A DNA stretch of 6,759 nt from Lachnospiraceae bacterium (GTDB taxonomy: Bacteria > Bacillota > Clostridia > Lachnospirales > Lachnospiraceae), in contig DPJQ01000287.1 in the NCBI GenBank assembly GCA_003542935.1, forward strand, positions 1 to 6,759. The letters are read 5' to 3'. Made by a program: the position numbers and the translations under genes. Below are positions 6,699 to 6,759 of the stretch, one piece after another. Positions within the stretch are counted from its first letter, which is position 1, and every line of letters begins with the position of its first letter. The notes under the pieces were generated by a model. The model saw nothing but the letters and a program-made list of their open reading frames with translations, did not search any database and was not told the DNA's origin.

Positions 6699-6704
6699 AG
6701 TATA
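6699..6704 (-). promoter_or_regulatory. Possible -10 element for yebC
   Basis: The minus strand reads TATACT 26 bases before the yebC ATG, one mismatch from TATAAT. No acceptable -35 is seen 16-18 bases upstream, where the inverted repeat at 6707-6736 lies. The call is weak and rests on the hexamer and position only. Confidence 0.3.
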
Positions 6705-6706
6705 GT

Positions 6707-6736
6707 GAACGACAAAAATTTTTGCTTTTGTCGTTC
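6707..6736. repeat. Inverted repeat upstream of yebC
   Basis: Perfect 11-base arms (GAACGACAAAA at 6707-6717 and its complement at 6726-6736) flank an eight-base spacer. A second overlapping palindrome, CAAAAATTTTTG, covers 6713-6724. It sits 34 bases before the yebC ATG, directly upstream of the possible -10. It could be an operator, the terminator of a gene beyond the right edge, or part of a dispersed repeat. There is no clean T-run after it on either strand, so terminator is not the preferred reading. Confidence 0.6.
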
Positions 6737-6759
6737 GCTGCGCCGATTTTTGCTGCGTG

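Noticed and set aside
1..6759. CRISPR array, tRNA, rRNA, transposase, phage or toxin-antitoxin genes
   Set aside because: No repeated spacer-like units, cloverleaf signatures or relevant protein motifs were seen on either strand.

Overview
The window looks like chromosomal core-genome DNA from an anaerobic Firmicute, most likely a clostridial gut-type bacterium of the Lachnospiraceae. The grounds are strong AAGGAGG-type ribosome binding sites, moderate GC, a TepA–SpoIIIE/FtsK neighbourhood like that of Bacillus subtilis, and a ferredoxin:NADP reductase-type FAD subunit typical of clostridia. The taxon is inferred from protein style and context, not from a search. All six genes lie on the minus strand, so transcription runs from high to low coordinates.

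Layout in transcription order: (1) 6672-5944 yebC, a YebC/TACO1-family factor, with an inverted repeat just upstream (6707-6736) and a large intrinsic terminator downstream (5864-5915). (2) 5778-5137 tepA, a ClpP-fold serine hydrolase; its ATG is set by a GGAGG site. (3) A 126-base gap containing a 12-bp-arm hairpin (5078-5122) overlapped by a good extended -10 promoter (5064-5092) facing uppP. (4) 5010-4129 uppP, undecaprenyl-diphosphate phosphatase with one altered motif residue. (5) 4088-1575 ftsK/spoIIIE, a membrane-anchored DNA translocase starting at TTG. (6) 1542-376, a membrane protein of unknown function made of a zinc ribbon, one transmembrane helix, TPRs and two chitobiase-C-terminal-like repeats. 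(7) 297-1, the first 99 codons of an electron-transfer FAD/NAD subunit, cut by the window edge.

uppP, ftsK, the zinc-ribbon/TPR gene and the reductase subunit have gaps of 40, 32 and 78 bases with no convincing terminator between them, so they probably form one transcription unit started by the promoter at 5064-5092. The shared theme of uppP, ftsK and the TPR protein is the cell envelope and division or chromosome segregation; the reductase subunit is metabolic and may simply be co-transcribed. yebC and tepA appear to be separate units.

No tRNA, rRNA, CRISPR array, insertion sequence or phage gene is visible, and no gene-free stretch exceeds 300 bases. I did not find a clear undescribed system. 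The best leads are the zinc-ribbon/TPR/chitobiase-like membrane protein, the altered UppP motif, and the overlapping hairpin and promoter between tepA and uppP.
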